The notes beneath the pieces were generated by a model, which was not told the DNA's origin, made no database searches, and worked only from the letters and a program-made list of their open reading frames with translations. 64,000 nucleotides of DNA, from the NCBI RefSeq assembly GCF_900636545.1, contig NZ_LR134290.1, positions 248,001 to 312,000 on the forward strand, given 5' to 3'. A program made the translations under genes and the position numbers. Shown piece by piece: positions 42,113 to 50,902 of this stretch. How positions within the stretch are numbered: the stretch's first letter is position 1; the number at the start of each line of letters is the position of its first letter. The stretch is from Pseudomonas mendocina (GTDB taxonomy: Bacteria > Pseudomonadota > Gammaproteobacteria > Pseudomonadales > Pseudomonadaceae).

Positions 42113-43644
42113 TCGAGTGCTTCCTTGGGCTTGGTCAGGGCGCGTGGGTAGCGCATGCGCCAGTACTTGGCGAGCAACGGGAACAGGGCCACCAGCAGTA
42201 CGAGCGAGGCCAGGCCGATGCTGATCGGGCGCTCGACGAAGGCCAGCAGATTGCCGTTGGCCTTGATCATCGAGGTCATGAAATTGCTTTCCAGGATATT
42301 GCCCAGCACCAGGCCCAGGATCGCCGGGGCGATGGGGAAGTCGGCGCTGGCGATCAGGTAGGCGACCACGCCGCAGATCAACATGATCCACACGTCGGTG
42401 ATGCTGTTGTTGATGGCAAAGGCGCCGACGATGCAGAAGCACAGGATGATCGGCATCAGCACGCGGGTTGGCGTGACGGCAAAGACGTGGGCGCTGCGAA
42501 TCGCCAGGTAGCCGATGGGGATCAGGATCAGGTTGGCGACGAAGAAGGCGGTGAACAGACCGTAGGCCATGGCGCTGTTGTCCATGAAGATGGTCGGGCC
42601 GGGGTTCATGCCCTTCATGTACAGCACGCCGATCACGATGGCGGTGATCGAGTCGCCGGGAATGCCGAACACCAGAGCCGGTACCCAGGCACCCGCTACC
42701 GCAGCGTTGTTCGCCGAGCCGGCGTCGACCAGACCCTCGATATGACCTTTGCCATAGGCTTCGGGCGTCTTCGAGCGTTTCTTGCTGACGGCGTAGCAGA
42801 TCCAGGCGGCGATGTCCGCTCCGGCACCCGGCAGTGCGCCGATGAAGGCGCCCAGGCTGCTGCCGCGGATCACGTTCTTCCAGTAGCGCTTGAGGTGCAT
42901 CGGCACCAGGCCGAAGACGCTGCCGCTCTGGGGGGCGATGTCCTGGGCCGAGCCGTTGTCATTGGCCTTGTCCCGCGGTTGAGCGTAGAGCTTCATGACC
43001 TCATACATGGCGAAGAAGCCGATCATCACCGGAATGAAGTTGATCCCGGCCATCAGGTCCGGCACGTCGAAGGTGAAGCGCGGCGCGCCGGTGACCAGGT
43101 CCAGGCCGACGGTGGCCAGCAGCAATCCGACCAGCAGTGACAGGAATCCCTTGATCGCCGAACCGGTGGAGATGAACACCGCGCTGCCGAGGCCAAGCAC
43201 GGCCAGCCAGAAGTATTCGAAGGAGCTGAAGTTCAGCGCGAACTCGGCCAGCGAAGGCGCAATCATCACCAGCACCAGGGTGCCGGTCAGACCGCCGATC
43301 ACCGAGCAGGTGACGTTTACCCCCAATGCTTCGCGGGCACGACCCATGCGCCCGAGCGCGGCCGAGTCGGCGACGTAGGCCGCTGATGCCGGTGTGCCGG
43401 GGATGTTCAGGTAGGTGCCGGGGATGTCCCCGGCGAAGATCGCCATGGCCGCAGTGGTGATGATCGCGGCGATGGCGGCAGTGGGCTCCATGGCGAAGGT
43501 GATGGGCACCAGCAACGCAACGGCCATGGTGGCCGAAAGGCCTGGAATGGCGCCGACGAAAACGCCGAACAGCGCTGCAATGATGATCACAAACAGCGTC
43601 TGGAAATTGAAAACGAGCAAGATGCCGTCGAGTAGTTCGTTCAT
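42109..43644 (-). CDS. tctA: Tripartite tricarboxylate transporter large permease TctA
   Basis: A 511-residue protein with about 11-12 membrane spans. Signatures: LFGVFVGAIPGLSATMAVALLVPITFAM at the N-terminus, AIFAGDIPGTYLNIPGTPASAAYVAD, RGSSLGAFIGALPGAGADIAAWICYAVSKKRSKTPEAYGKGHIEGLVDAGSANNAAVAGAWVPALVFGIPGDSITAIVIGVL. These are diagnostic of TctA. tctB ends 10 bases upstream, and the Ldh_2 gene overlaps its stop. It transports the ligand delivered by TctC, driven by an ion gradient. Confidence 0.95.
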   Translation of the reverse strand: MNELLDGILLVFNFQTLFVIIIAALFGVFVGAIPGLSATMAVALLVPITFAMEPTAAIAAIITTAAMAIFAGDIPGTYLNIPGTPASAAYVADSAALGRMGRAREALGVNVTCSVIGGLTGTLVLVMIAPSLAEFALNFSSFEYFWLAVLGLGSAVFISTGSAIKGFLSLLVGLLLATVGLDLVTGAPRFTFDVPDLMAGINFIPVMIGFFAMYEVMKLYAQPRDKANDNGSAQDIAPQSGSVFGLVPMHLKRYWKNVIRGSSLGAFIGALPGAGADIAAWICYAVSKKRSKTPEAYGKGHIEGLVDAGSANNAAVAGAWVPALVFGIPGDSITAIVIGVLYMKGMNPGPTIFMDNSAMAYGLFTAFFVANLILIPIGYLAIRSAHVFAVTPTRVLMPIILCFCIVGAFAINNSITDVWIMLICGVVAYLIASADFPIAPAILGLVLGNILESNFMTSMIKANGNLLAFVERPISIGLASLVLLVALFPLLAKYWRMRYPRALTKPKEALE

Positions 43645-43654
43645 GCGTGTTTCC

Positions 43655-44107
43655 TCAGAAACCCAGAGGGCCGACGGGCAAAGGGACCTTGAGCAGGTGG
43701 CCGAAGGACAGGCTGATCACCGCCGTGGCCAGCGCAGCGATGACGATGGCGGGCAGTACGCGAACACCGCGTTGCACAAGCAGCACCAGCATGATCAGCA
43801 GCATCATCGTGGCCGCGCCCAGCACGTCGCTGAGGTAGATGTAGGCCACCACCAGGATGCCCGGCAGAATCACCGCGAAGCTGGGCAGGGGCAGGCGGGG
43901 TGTGCTTTGGTCCGGCCCACTGGCGCGCAGCTGGCGCAGGGCGCTGATGCTCAGCAGCAGACCGCCTACGGTCATGCCGATGGCAATCAGGGAAGGAAAC
44001 AGGTCGGCCCCGTACTGCATGCCCGGTACGGCGGGGAACTCACGCGCGAGCAGCCATACGGTGATGCCAAGGGCGATGAAAATGATGCCGAACAGAAGGT
44101 CTTTCAT
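43655..44107 (-). CDS. tctB: Tripartite tricarboxylate transporter small permease TctB
   Basis: A 150-residue membrane protein starting at ATG 44107 (MKDLLFGIIFIALGITVWLLAREFPAVPGMQYGADLFPSLIAIGM), with four membrane spans. The motif PGMQYGADLFPSLIAIGMTVGG is typical of TctB. The open frame extends upstream across a hairpin, but that part is not protein-like. It lies between tctC (45 bases beyond, with a strong hairpin in the gap) and tctA. Confidence 0.92.
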   Translation of the reverse strand: MKDLLFGIIFIALGITVWLLAREFPAVPGMQYGADLFPSLIAIGMTVGGLLLSISALRQLRASGPDQSTPRLPLPSFAVILPGILVVAYIYLSDVLGAATMMLLIMLVLLVQRGVRVLPAIVIAALATAVISLSFGHLLKVPLPVGPLGF

Positions 44108-44137
44108 GGTGCGTTCTCGAACCGCTGGAACAAAAGC

Positions 44138-44164
44138 ATGCGACGCCCCGGCGGGGCGTCGCAT
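44138..44164 (-). terminator. Attenuator-type hairpin between tctC and tctB
   Basis: ATGCGACGCCCC (44138-44149) pairs perfectly with 44153-44164 over a three-base loop. On the coding strand the stem is followed by GCTTTTGTTCC, a weak T tract. It probably ends part of the transcripts and protects the tctC message, so that more binding protein than permease is made. Confidence 0.65.
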
Positions 44165-44173
44165 CGGATGAAG

Positions 44174-45157
44174 TCACTTCTTCATGCCGATCTTTTCGAT
44201 GATGCCGCCCATGTACGCATTGTTGTCGACCAGGAATTTCTTGAAGTCCTCGCCCTTGTGCCATTCGACACCGAAACCCTGGCGCTTCATGAAGTCCTGG
44301 TAGAACTCGCTGTTGTAGGCCTTCTCCAGGGCGTCCTCGAGCTTGGCCACCACGGCCGGGTCCATGCCTTTGGGGCCGGCGACACCGCGCCACTCACCCA
44401 GCGAGTAGTCGCTGCCGATGCTCTCCTTGATCGTCGGGATATCCGGGAAGGCCGGGTTGCGCTCGGGGGAGAGAATCGCCAGGCCCTTGGCCTTGCCGGC
44501 TTCGATCATCGAGCGGGCTTCGGGTACCGAGGACGGGACGAGTTCGATGCTGCCAGCGGCCAGTTCGACCATGGCCGGAGCCGCGCCCTGGCTGGGAATC
44601 CAGGTGACCTTGTTGGGCTCGATGCCGCGATCCATCAGCAGGCCGGCGAAGGCCACATGCCAGATGCCGCCCAGGCCGGTACCGGAAGCCTTGAAGGTAC
44701 CCTTCGGCTTGTCGGCGATGTCCTTCAGGAGCTCTTCGACGTTGCTGTACGGCGCATCGGCGCTGACCTGTACGCCCGGGTAGTCGTAGTTGGTCATGGC
44801 CAGGGGCGTGAAGTCCTCGTGGGTGATCTTGGTCAGCCCCTGCCAGTGCATCATGTTCAGCTCACCGGTCACGAAGCCCAGGGTGTAGCCGTCGGGTTTG
44901 GCGCTGGCCATTACCGTGTGGCCCACCACGCTGCCACCGCCGGGACGGTTGACCACGTTGATGGTGACGCCCAACTCCTTCTCCAGCGCCGTGGCGATAC
45001 CGCGTGCGGCAGAGTCGCTGCCGCCACCGGCGGCCCACGGCACGATCAGCTGGATGGGTTTGTTCGGGTATTCGGCCATGGCTGCCACTGGGGCGCCCAG
45101 AAGGGAAAAGCCGAGGGCGAGGCTGAGCGGGCGAAGCAGAGTGCTTAGCTTGATCAT
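44174..45157 (-). CDS. tctC: Tripartite tricarboxylate transporter substrate-binding protein TctC
   Basis: A 327-residue periplasmic protein with signal peptide MIKLSTLLRPLSLALGFSLLGAPVAAMA. The start of the mature protein, EYPNKPIQLIVPWAAGGGSDSAARGIATALEKELGVTINVVNRPGGGSVVGHTVMASAKPDGYTLGF, is the standard Bug/TctC signature. The usual G(T)TD is here GGGSDS. First gene of the tctCBA-Ldh_2 operon. The LysR gene at 45313 lies just upstream in the same direction, and the 155-base gap holds the operon promoter and a dyad ATGAG-N5-CTCAT (45288-45302). Confidence 0.95.
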   Translation of the reverse strand: MIKLSTLLRPLSLALGFSLLGAPVAAMAEYPNKPIQLIVPWAAGGGSDSAARGIATALEKELGVTINVVNRPGGGSVVGHTVMASAKPDGYTLGFVTGELNMMHWQGLTKITHEDFTPLAMTNYDYPGVQVSADAPYSNVEELLKDIADKPKGTFKASGTGLGGIWHVAFAGLLMDRGIEPNKVTWIPSQGAAPAMVELAAGSIELVPSSVPEARSMIEAGKAKGLAILSPERNPAFPDIPTIKESIGSDYSLGEWRGVAGPKGMDPAVVAKLEDALEKAYNSEFYQDFMKRQGFGVEWHKGEDFKKFLVDNNAYMGGIIEKIGMKK

Positions 45158-45312
45158 GAAAGGTCACCTATTGAAGTTATTTTGAGTGAGGTGCAGCTAG
45201 GTTCCGCTTGAACGAGTCGGCCAGGCAGATGGCACGGCGTGGAATCAAAGCCAGGCCGAAACTAGGCAACTCTGGTGGAGGTGTCTAATGAGGCTTTCTC
45301 ATCGAGTCATAA

Positions 45313-46269
45313 CTAGGGGTTATTCGCTGATGATTCGTCGCGAATGGCTGCCCGCAATGCCTCTATGAAGTCGCGGACTGCGGAGGATATGGGCTCGTCC
45401 TTGCGCAGCAGCACACCGTAGGCCAGTGGCGGCGGCGCCAGGTTTGTCTGTACCTGTTTCAGGCTGCCGTCGAGCAGGTTCTGTCGCACCACGGCTTCCG
45501 GCAGCAGGGCCAGGGTGTCGCTGTTGCACAGCAGTTTCAGCGTGGTTTGCACGGAGGTGGTTTCGATGCTGTTCGCTGGCGGGTTGACCCCGGCGTCGCT
45601 GAACGACTGCTCCAGCGATTGACGCAGCGGGGTGTTGAGCGGGTAGAGCACCCAGGGCCATTCGGTCAGTTGCGCCGGGCTGACGCGTTGCCGCGCGCAG
45701 AGCGGGTGTTCGGGGCGGGCGATGAGCAGGAAGGGTTCTTCGGCCAGCGCGGTGAAATCGAAGCGCTGGCGCTGCGGATGATCGGTGAAGCGCCCGACCA
45801 CCAGGTCCAGCTGCTTGTGCTCCAGCAACTTGAGCAGATGGTCACTGGTGTCCTCCAGCAGTTCGATGGTCAGCAGCGGGCGCCTGCCTTTCAGGCGCAA
45901 CAGGGTTTCAGGCAGGGCGTGGGCAGTGGCGGCGAAGATGGCGCCCACCTTGAGGTAGCCATGGCCGCCCTGGCGCAGGCTTTCCAGGCGATAGCTGAAG
46001 GTCTGGCAATCATTCAGGGCGCGCTGTGCATAGGCGATCACTTCCGCGCCCAGCTCGGTTGCCGGCAGTTCGCGGTTGAGGCGTTCGAACAGGGTGAAGC
46101 CGAACTGGTTCTCGATGTCGCGCAGCATCTTGCTCACCGCAGGCTGGCTCAGCCCCAGCTGCTGGGCGCTGCTGTGCATGTTGCCGGTGCGGGCCAGGCT
46201 GTCGATCAAGGCCAGGTGGCGATAGCGCAGCCAGTTGTGAAGCGTCGGGAGATTGCCGGTTTGGCTCAT
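45313..46269 (-). CDS. LysR-family regulator between tctCBA and the XylX-like gene
   Basis: A 318-residue LysR protein. HTH: YRHLALIDSLARTGNMHSSAQQLGLSQPAVSKMLRDIENQFGFTLFERLNRELPATELGAE. Ligand domain with LDLVVGRFTDHPQRQRFDFTALAEEPFLLIARPEHPL and ETTSVQTTLKLLCNSDTLALLPEAV. Divergent from the XylX-like gene (159-base gap) and upstream of the tct operon, so it could control both. The gap contains the dyads TGACT-N3-AGTCA (46316-46328) and CGATAACC/GGTTATCG (46292-46299, 46334-46341). Confidence 0.9.
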   Translation of the reverse strand: MSQTGNLPTLHNWLRYRHLALIDSLARTGNMHSSAQQLGLSQPAVSKMLRDIENQFGFTLFERLNRELPATELGAEVIAYAQRALNDCQTFSYRLESLRQGGHGYLKVGAIFAATAHALPETLLRLKGRRPLLTIELLEDTSDHLLKLLEHKQLDLVVGRFTDHPQRQRFDFTALAEEPFLLIARPEHPLCARQRVSPAQLTEWPWVLYPLNTPLRQSLEQSFSDAGVNPPANSIETTSVQTTLKLLCNSDTLALLPEAVVRQNLLDGSLKQVQTNLAPPPLAYGVLLRKDEPISSAVRDFIEALRAAIRDESSANNP

Positions 46270-46291
46270 GACGGATGTGCTCAGGAAGACT

Positions 46292-46341
46292 CGATAACCG
46301 GATCATATCGCGTACTGACTAATAGTCATTGGTGGTTATCG
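46292..46341. promoter_or_regulatory. Nested dyads in the LysR/XylX divergent promoter
   Basis: CGATAACC (46292-46299) and GGTTATCG (46334-46341) form the outer arms. TGACT-AAT-AGTCA (46316-46328) lies within. These are the strongest symmetrical sequences in the gap and are likely LysR or promoter elements. Their roles are not resolved. Confidence 0.4.
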
Positions 46342-46428
46342 CGATTGGGGAGATAAGGTCGGCCGGCCTGACTGCACCACTGGGTGCCCCTGCAGGCATC
46401 CCCTTCGCATAACAAGACGGACACTGCC

Positions 46429-47610
46429 ATGTCACATGCTCTCAGCCTTTCGCCCAGCAACACCTTGCCATCCGACGGCCTGCGCGGAACCCTCGTCGGC
46501 CGGGCCTGGCTGCCCGGAGAGCACGCGGGGCCTGCGCCTATCCTGCTGCGTGAAGATGGCGTCTACGATCTTTCCACTCTCGCGCCGACCCTAAGCGGGT
46601 TGTTCGAGCGCGAGCAGTTGTTGGCCAGCCTGGCGAGCGTTGGCGGCAGCCCGCTATGCAGCGTCGAGGCATTGCTGTGCAACAGCGGTGCTGATTTCAA
46701 TCCACAGCTGCCCAGCCTGCTGGCGCCGGCCGATCTGCAAGTGCTCAAGGCTGCCGGCGTCACCTTCGCGTCCAGCATGGTCGAGCGTGTGATCGAGGAG
46801 CGCGCCGGTGGCGACGCCAGCCTGGCCGAAGGTGTGCGAGCCAAGGTCAGGCAGGTACTGGGCGACGATTTCGCCAGCATCAAGCCGGGCTCCGAGAAGG
46901 CCCAGCAGGTCAAGGCGCTATTGCAGGAGCAGGGCCTGTGGTCGCAGTACCTGGAAGTCGGCATCGGCCCGGATGCCGAGATTTTCACCAAGGCACCGGT
47001 ACTGGCTGCCGTTGGCAGCGGGGCGGAGATCGGCATTCATCCCGGCTCGGTGTGGAACAATCCGGAGCCGGAGGTCGTGCTGGCCGTCAACAGCCGGGGC
47101 GAGGTGCTGGGTGCAACCCTGGGCAACGACGTCAACCTGCGGGATTTCGAAGGCCGCAGTGCCCTGTTGCTGAGCAAGGCCAAGGACAACAATGCCTCAT
47201 GCGCCATCGGCCCCTTCATCCGCCTGTTCGACGATACCTTCAGCCTCGATGATGTGCGCAACACGGTAGTTCGCCTGCGCGTCGAGGGCGCTGACGGCTA
47301 TGTGCTAGAAGGCACCAGCTCCATGGACAAGATCAGCCGCGATCCGCTGGATCTGGTCGGCCAGGCGCTCAACCGCAATCACCAGTATCCGGATGGCTTC
47401 CTGCTGTTTCTCGGCACCCTGTTCGCGCCGACCGAGGATCGTGATGCACCGGGTGGCGGCTTCACCCACAAGCTCGCCGATCGGGTGATCATCAGCAGTG
47501 AGCAGCTGGGCGCCCTGCACAACAGCGTCAACCACAGCGACAAGGCGCCGGTCTGGCAATTCGGTCTCAACGCGCTGATCAACAACCTGGCGGCACGCGG
47601 CCTGGTCTGA
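46429..47610 (+). CDS. xylX: XylX-like 2-keto-3-deoxy-pentonate dehydratase (FAH fold)
   Basis: A 393-residue enzyme. The stretches LKAAGVTFASSMVERVIEERA, QEQGLWSQYLEVGIGPDAEIFTKAPVLAAVGSG, WNNPEPEVVLAVNSRG and GNDVNLRDFEGRSALLLSKAKDNNASCAIGPFIRLFD match Caulobacter XylX very closely, as I recall it. XylX dehydrates 2-keto-3-deoxy-xylonate to 2-oxoglutarate semialdehyde. The metal-binding EPEV Glu pair is intact. Start at ATG 46429; the frame upstream is not family-like. It is divergent from a LysR gene and ends 3 bases from the convergent next LysR gene. The enantiomer it uses (D-xylonate or L-arabonate series) is not certain. Confidence 0.9.
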   Translation: MSHALSLSPSNTLPSDGLRGTLVGRAWLPGEHAGPAPILLREDGVYDLSTLAPTLSGLFEREQLLASLASVGGSPLCSVEALLCNSGADFNPQLPSLLAPADLQVLKAAGVTFASSMVERVIEERAGGDASLAEGVRAKVRQVLGDDFASIKPGSEKAQQVKALLQEQGLWSQYLEVGIGPDAEIFTKAPVLAAVGSGAEIGIHPGSVWNNPEPEVVLAVNSRGEVLGATLGNDVNLRDFEGRSALLLSKAKDNNASCAIGPFIRLFDDTFSLDDVRNTVVRLRVEGADGYVLEGTSSMDKISRDPLDLVGQALNRNHQYPDGFLLFLGTLFAPTEDRDAPGGGFTHKLADRVIISSEQLGALHNSVNHSDKAPVWQFGLNALINNLAARGLV

Positions 47611-47613
47611 TGC

Positions 47614-48546
47614 TCAGGCGTTGCCCAGCGCCGGTGTGAGCTGCTCGATGAACAGGCGGCTGATCGAAGACAGGCTGACACCGCGCCGGGTGATCAACTG
47701 ATACGGCTCGCTGCGGCTCTTCAGTTGCAGCGGCAGGATGCAGGTCATGCCGAAACCGGTGCAGAAGCGCGCCACGTCTGTCGACAGCAGGGCGACCAGT
47801 TCCGGGTTCTTCTGCAGCAGCGACAGGGTGGTGAAGGCCGAGGTGGTTTCCAGCAGGTGCAACGGGAAGCGTAGCCCCGCCTGCTGGAATTCCCGCTCCA
47901 GTGAGAGGCGCATCGGCATGTTGGCCGAGTAGACCACCCAGCGGCTGTCAGCCAGGTCGGCCAGTTCCAGTTGCGCTCGGCCGGCCAGCGGATGATCACG
48001 GTTGGCGACCACGGCCAGGGTTTCGTCACGCACGTCGATGCAGTCGTATTGCTCCGGCTGGCGGCTGATGCTGGTGCGACAGATCGCCAAATCCAGACGG
48101 CCCTGGTCGAGCAGGCTGAGCAGTCGCGCACTGGTGTCTTCGACGATTTCCACTGAAAGATCCGGGTGCTCTTCCAGCAGCCGGGTCAGCGCATCCGTCA
48201 TGAATGGCACCGCGCCCATGATCACGCCGACTGACAGCCGTCCGCCGTGGCCCTGGAGAATACCCAGCATTTCCTCGCGCAGATGGGTCAGGTCGGTCTG
48301 GATCAGCTTGGCATAGCGAATTGCGCAATGCCCCAGCTCGTTGGCTTCCAGGCCTCGGTTGGTGCGTACGAAAAGCGGCGCGCCCAGCGTGGTCTCTATT
48401 TCCTGCAGCGCCTTGGTGGCCCCGGGTTGGCTGATCGAGACCAGTTCTGCGGCCTTGATCAACGAGCCCTGCTCGCCAAGGGCGATCAGCAGACGCAGTT
48501 GGCGGAAGCGCAGGCGGGAAAAAATGGAGGACACCGATGGCAGCAT
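47614..48546 (-). CDS. LysR-family regulator divergent from the iron alcohol dehydrogenase gene
   Basis: A 310-residue LysR protein. HTH: LRFRQLRLLIALGEQGSLIKAAELVSISQPGATKALQEIETTLGAPLFVRTNRGLEANELG. It is clearly paralogous to the LysR protein at 49857-50801 along its whole length (for example EEMLGILQGHGGRLSVGVIMGAVP against DEMQGILQGHGGHLAVGTIAGSVP). The divergent gene 161 bases away encodes an iron alcohol dehydrogenase, the likely target. The two LysR copies and their partner genes look like a duplicated regulator used for two steps. Confidence 0.9.
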   Translation of the reverse strand: MLPSVSSIFSRLRFRQLRLLIALGEQGSLIKAAELVSISQPGATKALQEIETTLGAPLFVRTNRGLEANELGHCAIRYAKLIQTDLTHLREEMLGILQGHGGRLSVGVIMGAVPFMTDALTRLLEEHPDLSVEIVEDTSARLLSLLDQGRLDLAICRTSISRQPEQYDCIDVRDETLAVVANRDHPLAGRAQLELADLADSRWVVYSANMPMRLSLEREFQQAGLRFPLHLLETTSAFTTLSLLQKNPELVALLSTDVARFCTGFGMTCILPLQLKSRSEPYQLITRRGVSLSSISRLFIEQLTPALGNA

Positions 48547-48685
48547 ATATAGCTTTCCCTTATAGCAGTATCAGCGCCTCTCATTAGTCAGGAGCGCCTC
48601 TATCTCATAGTTTGCCTGGGCGGCAAGGCTATCCGTGAGAATGTCCGAGTGATCTTACTCGACGTTTTCCGCTGCCTGCTATTAC

Positions 48686-48693
48686 AAAAACAA
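48686..48693 (+). promoter_or_regulatory. Candidate Hfq/Crc (CA) motif before the iron alcohol dehydrogenase gene
   Basis: AAAAACAA, five bases before AGAGG (48697-48701), with the start at 48708. It covers the ribosome-binding region. Confidence 0.5.
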
Positions 48694-48707
48694 AGCAGAG
48701 GCTTCCC

Positions 48708-49847
48708 ATGGCACTTATCAACTACCTCACGCAAGTCCAGTTCGGCTATGACGCCCTCGGCCAGTTGGCTGCCGAGTGTCAGCGCATTGGTATCACTCGG
48801 CCCTTTATCGTCACCGATACCGGGGTGCGTGCTGCAGGTATCGTCGACAAGGTGCTGGCGCAACTGGCCGAGCCCGCCGTTGCCGAGGTATTCGACCAGA
48901 CGCCGCCGAATCCGAATGAAGGTGTGGTGCGTGCTGCGGCTGCGCGTTATCGCGATGGCGGCTTCGACGGCATCATCGCGGTAGGTGGCGGTTCTTCCAT
49001 CGACCTGGCCAAGGGTGTTGCCGTATGCGGCACCCATGAAGGCCCGCTGAAGCAGTTTGCCGTCATCGAAGGTGGGCTGACCCGCATCACCGCCGCCACC
49101 GCGCCGGTGATCGCCATCCCCACCACCGCCGGCACCGGCAGCGAAGTCGGTCGTGGCGCCATCCTGATTCTCGATGATGGGCGCAAGGTCGGCGTCATCT
49201 CGCCCTACCTGATCCCGCGTTCGGCGATCTGCGACCCCGAACTGACCCTCGGCTTGCCGGCGCAACTGACCGCTGCCACGGGCATGGATGCCATCGCCCA
49301 CTGCCTGGAAACCTTCATGGCGCCGGCGTTCAACCCACCCGCCGACGGCATCGCCCTGGATGGCCTGTGGCGCGCCTGGCGGCACATCGAGCGTGCAACC
49401 CGTACCCCCGGAGATCGCGAGGCGCGGCTGAACATGATGAGCGCCTCGATGCAGGGCGCCCTGGCGTTCCAGAAGGGCCTGGGTTGCGTGCACAGCCTCA
49501 GTCACGCGCTTGGCGGCATCAACCCAAGGTTGCATCACGGCACCCTCAACGCGGTATTCCTGCCAGCAGTCATCGCCTTCAACGCGCAGTCCGATTCGGT
49601 GCGCGACGAGCAGAAACTGCAACGCATCGCTCAGGCCATGGGGTTGGGTAGTGCGGAGGAAATCATCCCGGCGATCCGTGAGATGAACCGTCGTCTCGGC
49701 ATGCCTTCGGGCCTGGCGGAAATGGGCGTGGACGAGTCGCTGTTCCCGGCGATCATCGAAGGTGCGCTGGCCGACCATAGCCACAAGACCAACCCGCGGG
49801 TGGCGAGTGCCGAGGACTACGCCGAGTTGCTGCGTCAGTCGTTGTAA
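48708..49847 (+). CDS. Iron-containing alcohol dehydrogenase
   Basis: A 379-residue group III alcohol dehydrogenase. The NAD site is VGGGSSIDLAKGVAV, followed by the family signature PTTAGTGSEVGRGAILI. Metal ligands: Asp and His in GMDAIAHCLETFMAPAFNP, and two His in GCVHSLSHALGGINPRLHHGTLNAVFLPAV. AGAGG at 48697-48701 supports the start. In this cluster it could reduce an aldehyde by-product, such as glycolaldehyde, or oxidise a sugar alcohol or sugar acid. Sequence does not decide. It is divergent from a LysR gene. Confidence 0.92.
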   Translation: MALINYLTQVQFGYDALGQLAAECQRIGITRPFIVTDTGVRAAGIVDKVLAQLAEPAVAEVFDQTPPNPNEGVVRAAAARYRDGGFDGIIAVGGGSSIDLAKGVAVCGTHEGPLKQFAVIEGGLTRITAATAPVIAIPTTAGTGSEVGRGAILILDDGRKVGVISPYLIPRSAICDPELTLGLPAQLTAATGMDAIAHCLETFMAPAFNPPADGIALDGLWRAWRHIERATRTPGDREARLNMMSASMQGALAFQKGLGCVHSLSHALGGINPRLHHGTLNAVFLPAVIAFNAQSDSVRDEQKLQRIAQAMGLGSAEEIIPAIREMNRRLGMPSGLAEMGVDESLFPAIIEGALADHSHKTNPRVASAEDYAELLRQSL

Positions 49848-49856
49848 GGGTACCGC

Positions 49857-50801
49857 TCAATCATCCTCCAGCAAGGCGTCCTGCTCGCTGCGCAGGTGTT
49901 CGAGCAACTGCGTAGCGAGCGGCGGCAGGCTAGTGCCGCTGCGATGGATGATCGAGCACGGTTCGTTACGCGACTGCAGCGATAGTGGCAAGCGGCGCAG
50001 CAGGCCGAAGCCTTCGCTGGAGCAGGCGATGGAGTGGGGCATCACCGCCACCAGCTGCGGGTCTTCCTGCAGCAGGCTGAGCATGGTGAAGGTCGAGGAA
50101 GTTTCCAGCGGGTTGCGTGGAAACTCCAGGCCGGCTTCGCCGAATTCACGCTCCAGCACCGTGCGCATCGGTGTGCCGGTCGGGTAGACCACCCAGCTGT
50201 AGGTGCTCAGGTCGGCCAGCTGCAGTGCCGGGTTGTTCTGCTGCGGATGCTGCGGGGCTGCGACCAGCGCCAGGCGTTCGGCATGCAGGCTCAGACACTC
50301 GTAGGCGTCCGGATGCTGGCTGCCACTGGTGCGGGCGATGGCCAGATCCAGGCGGCCTTCATCGAGCAGCTTGAGCAGTCGCGGGCTGATGTCCTCGACG
50401 ATCTGCACGGAAATATCCGGCTGCGCCTGGCGCAGCCGGGTGAGGGCGCGCAGGACCAGCGGCACCGAGCCGGCGATGGTGCCCACTGCCAGGTGACCAC
50501 CATGGCCCTGGAGGATGCCCTGCATCTCGTCGTGTAGGTGTGCCAGGTCGTTGTGGATCAGGCGCGCGTAGCGGATCACGCAGCGTCCCATGTCATTGGC
50601 TTGCAGGCCCTGGGCCGTGCGTATGAACAGGGGCGTGCCGAAGGTGGTTTCGATCTCGTGCAGCGCCTTGGTCGCACCCGGCTGGCTGATGGCGATGCGC
50701 TCGGCTGCACGGTGCAGGGTGCCCAACTCGTCGAGGGCGATCAGCAGGCGCAACTGGCGAATACGCAGGCGCGAAACGATGTAGTTGAGTGGCTGCAACA
50801 T
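49857..50801 (-). CDS. LysR-family regulator divergent from the AraD1-type gene
   Basis: A 314-residue LysR protein. The start ATG 50801 (MLQPLNYIVSRLRIRQLRLLIALDELG) lines up with the start of the paralogue at 48546, so the GTG at 50825 is not needed. HTH: GTLHRAAERIAISQPGATKALHEIETTFGTPLFIRTAQG. The ligand domain contains RLDLAIARTSGSQHPDAYECLSLHAERLALVA. The divergent gap holds CCTAAT-N11-ATTAGG, a classic T-N11-A LysR box. Likely targets are the AraD1 gene and the semialdehyde dehydrogenase gene. Confidence 0.9.
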   Translation of the reverse strand: MLQPLNYIVSRLRIRQLRLLIALDELGTLHRAAERIAISQPGATKALHEIETTFGTPLFIRTAQGLQANDMGRCVIRYARLIHNDLAHLHDEMQGILQGHGGHLAVGTIAGSVPLVLRALTRLRQAQPDISVQIVEDISPRLLKLLDEGRLDLAIARTSGSQHPDAYECLSLHAERLALVAAPQHPQQNNPALQLADLSTYSWVVYPTGTPMRTVLEREFGEAGLEFPRNPLETSSTFTMLSLLQEDPQLVAVMPHSIACSSEGFGLLRRLPLSLQSRNEPCSIIHRSGTSLPPLATQLLEHLRSEQDALLEDD

Positions 50802-50824
50802 AGGGGGATGACGAAAAGTTATCA

Positions 50825-50847
50825 CCTAATCAGAAGCTTTCATTAGG
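50825..50847. promoter_or_regulatory. LysR box between LysR and AraD1 genes
   Basis: CCTAAT (50825-50830), 11 bases, ATTAGG (50842-50847). The inner T and A give the T-N11-A spacing of LysR sites. It lies 24 bases before the LysR start and 91 bases before the AraD1 start. AAGTTATCAC just before it (50817-50826) recurs in front of the semialdehyde dehydrogenase gene. Confidence 0.6.
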
Positions 50848-50902
50848 CAGCACTGCGGGCAATTTTTAAAGTGCTGGCCAAGCAACGCCGCAGCGTCGGC
50901 GT

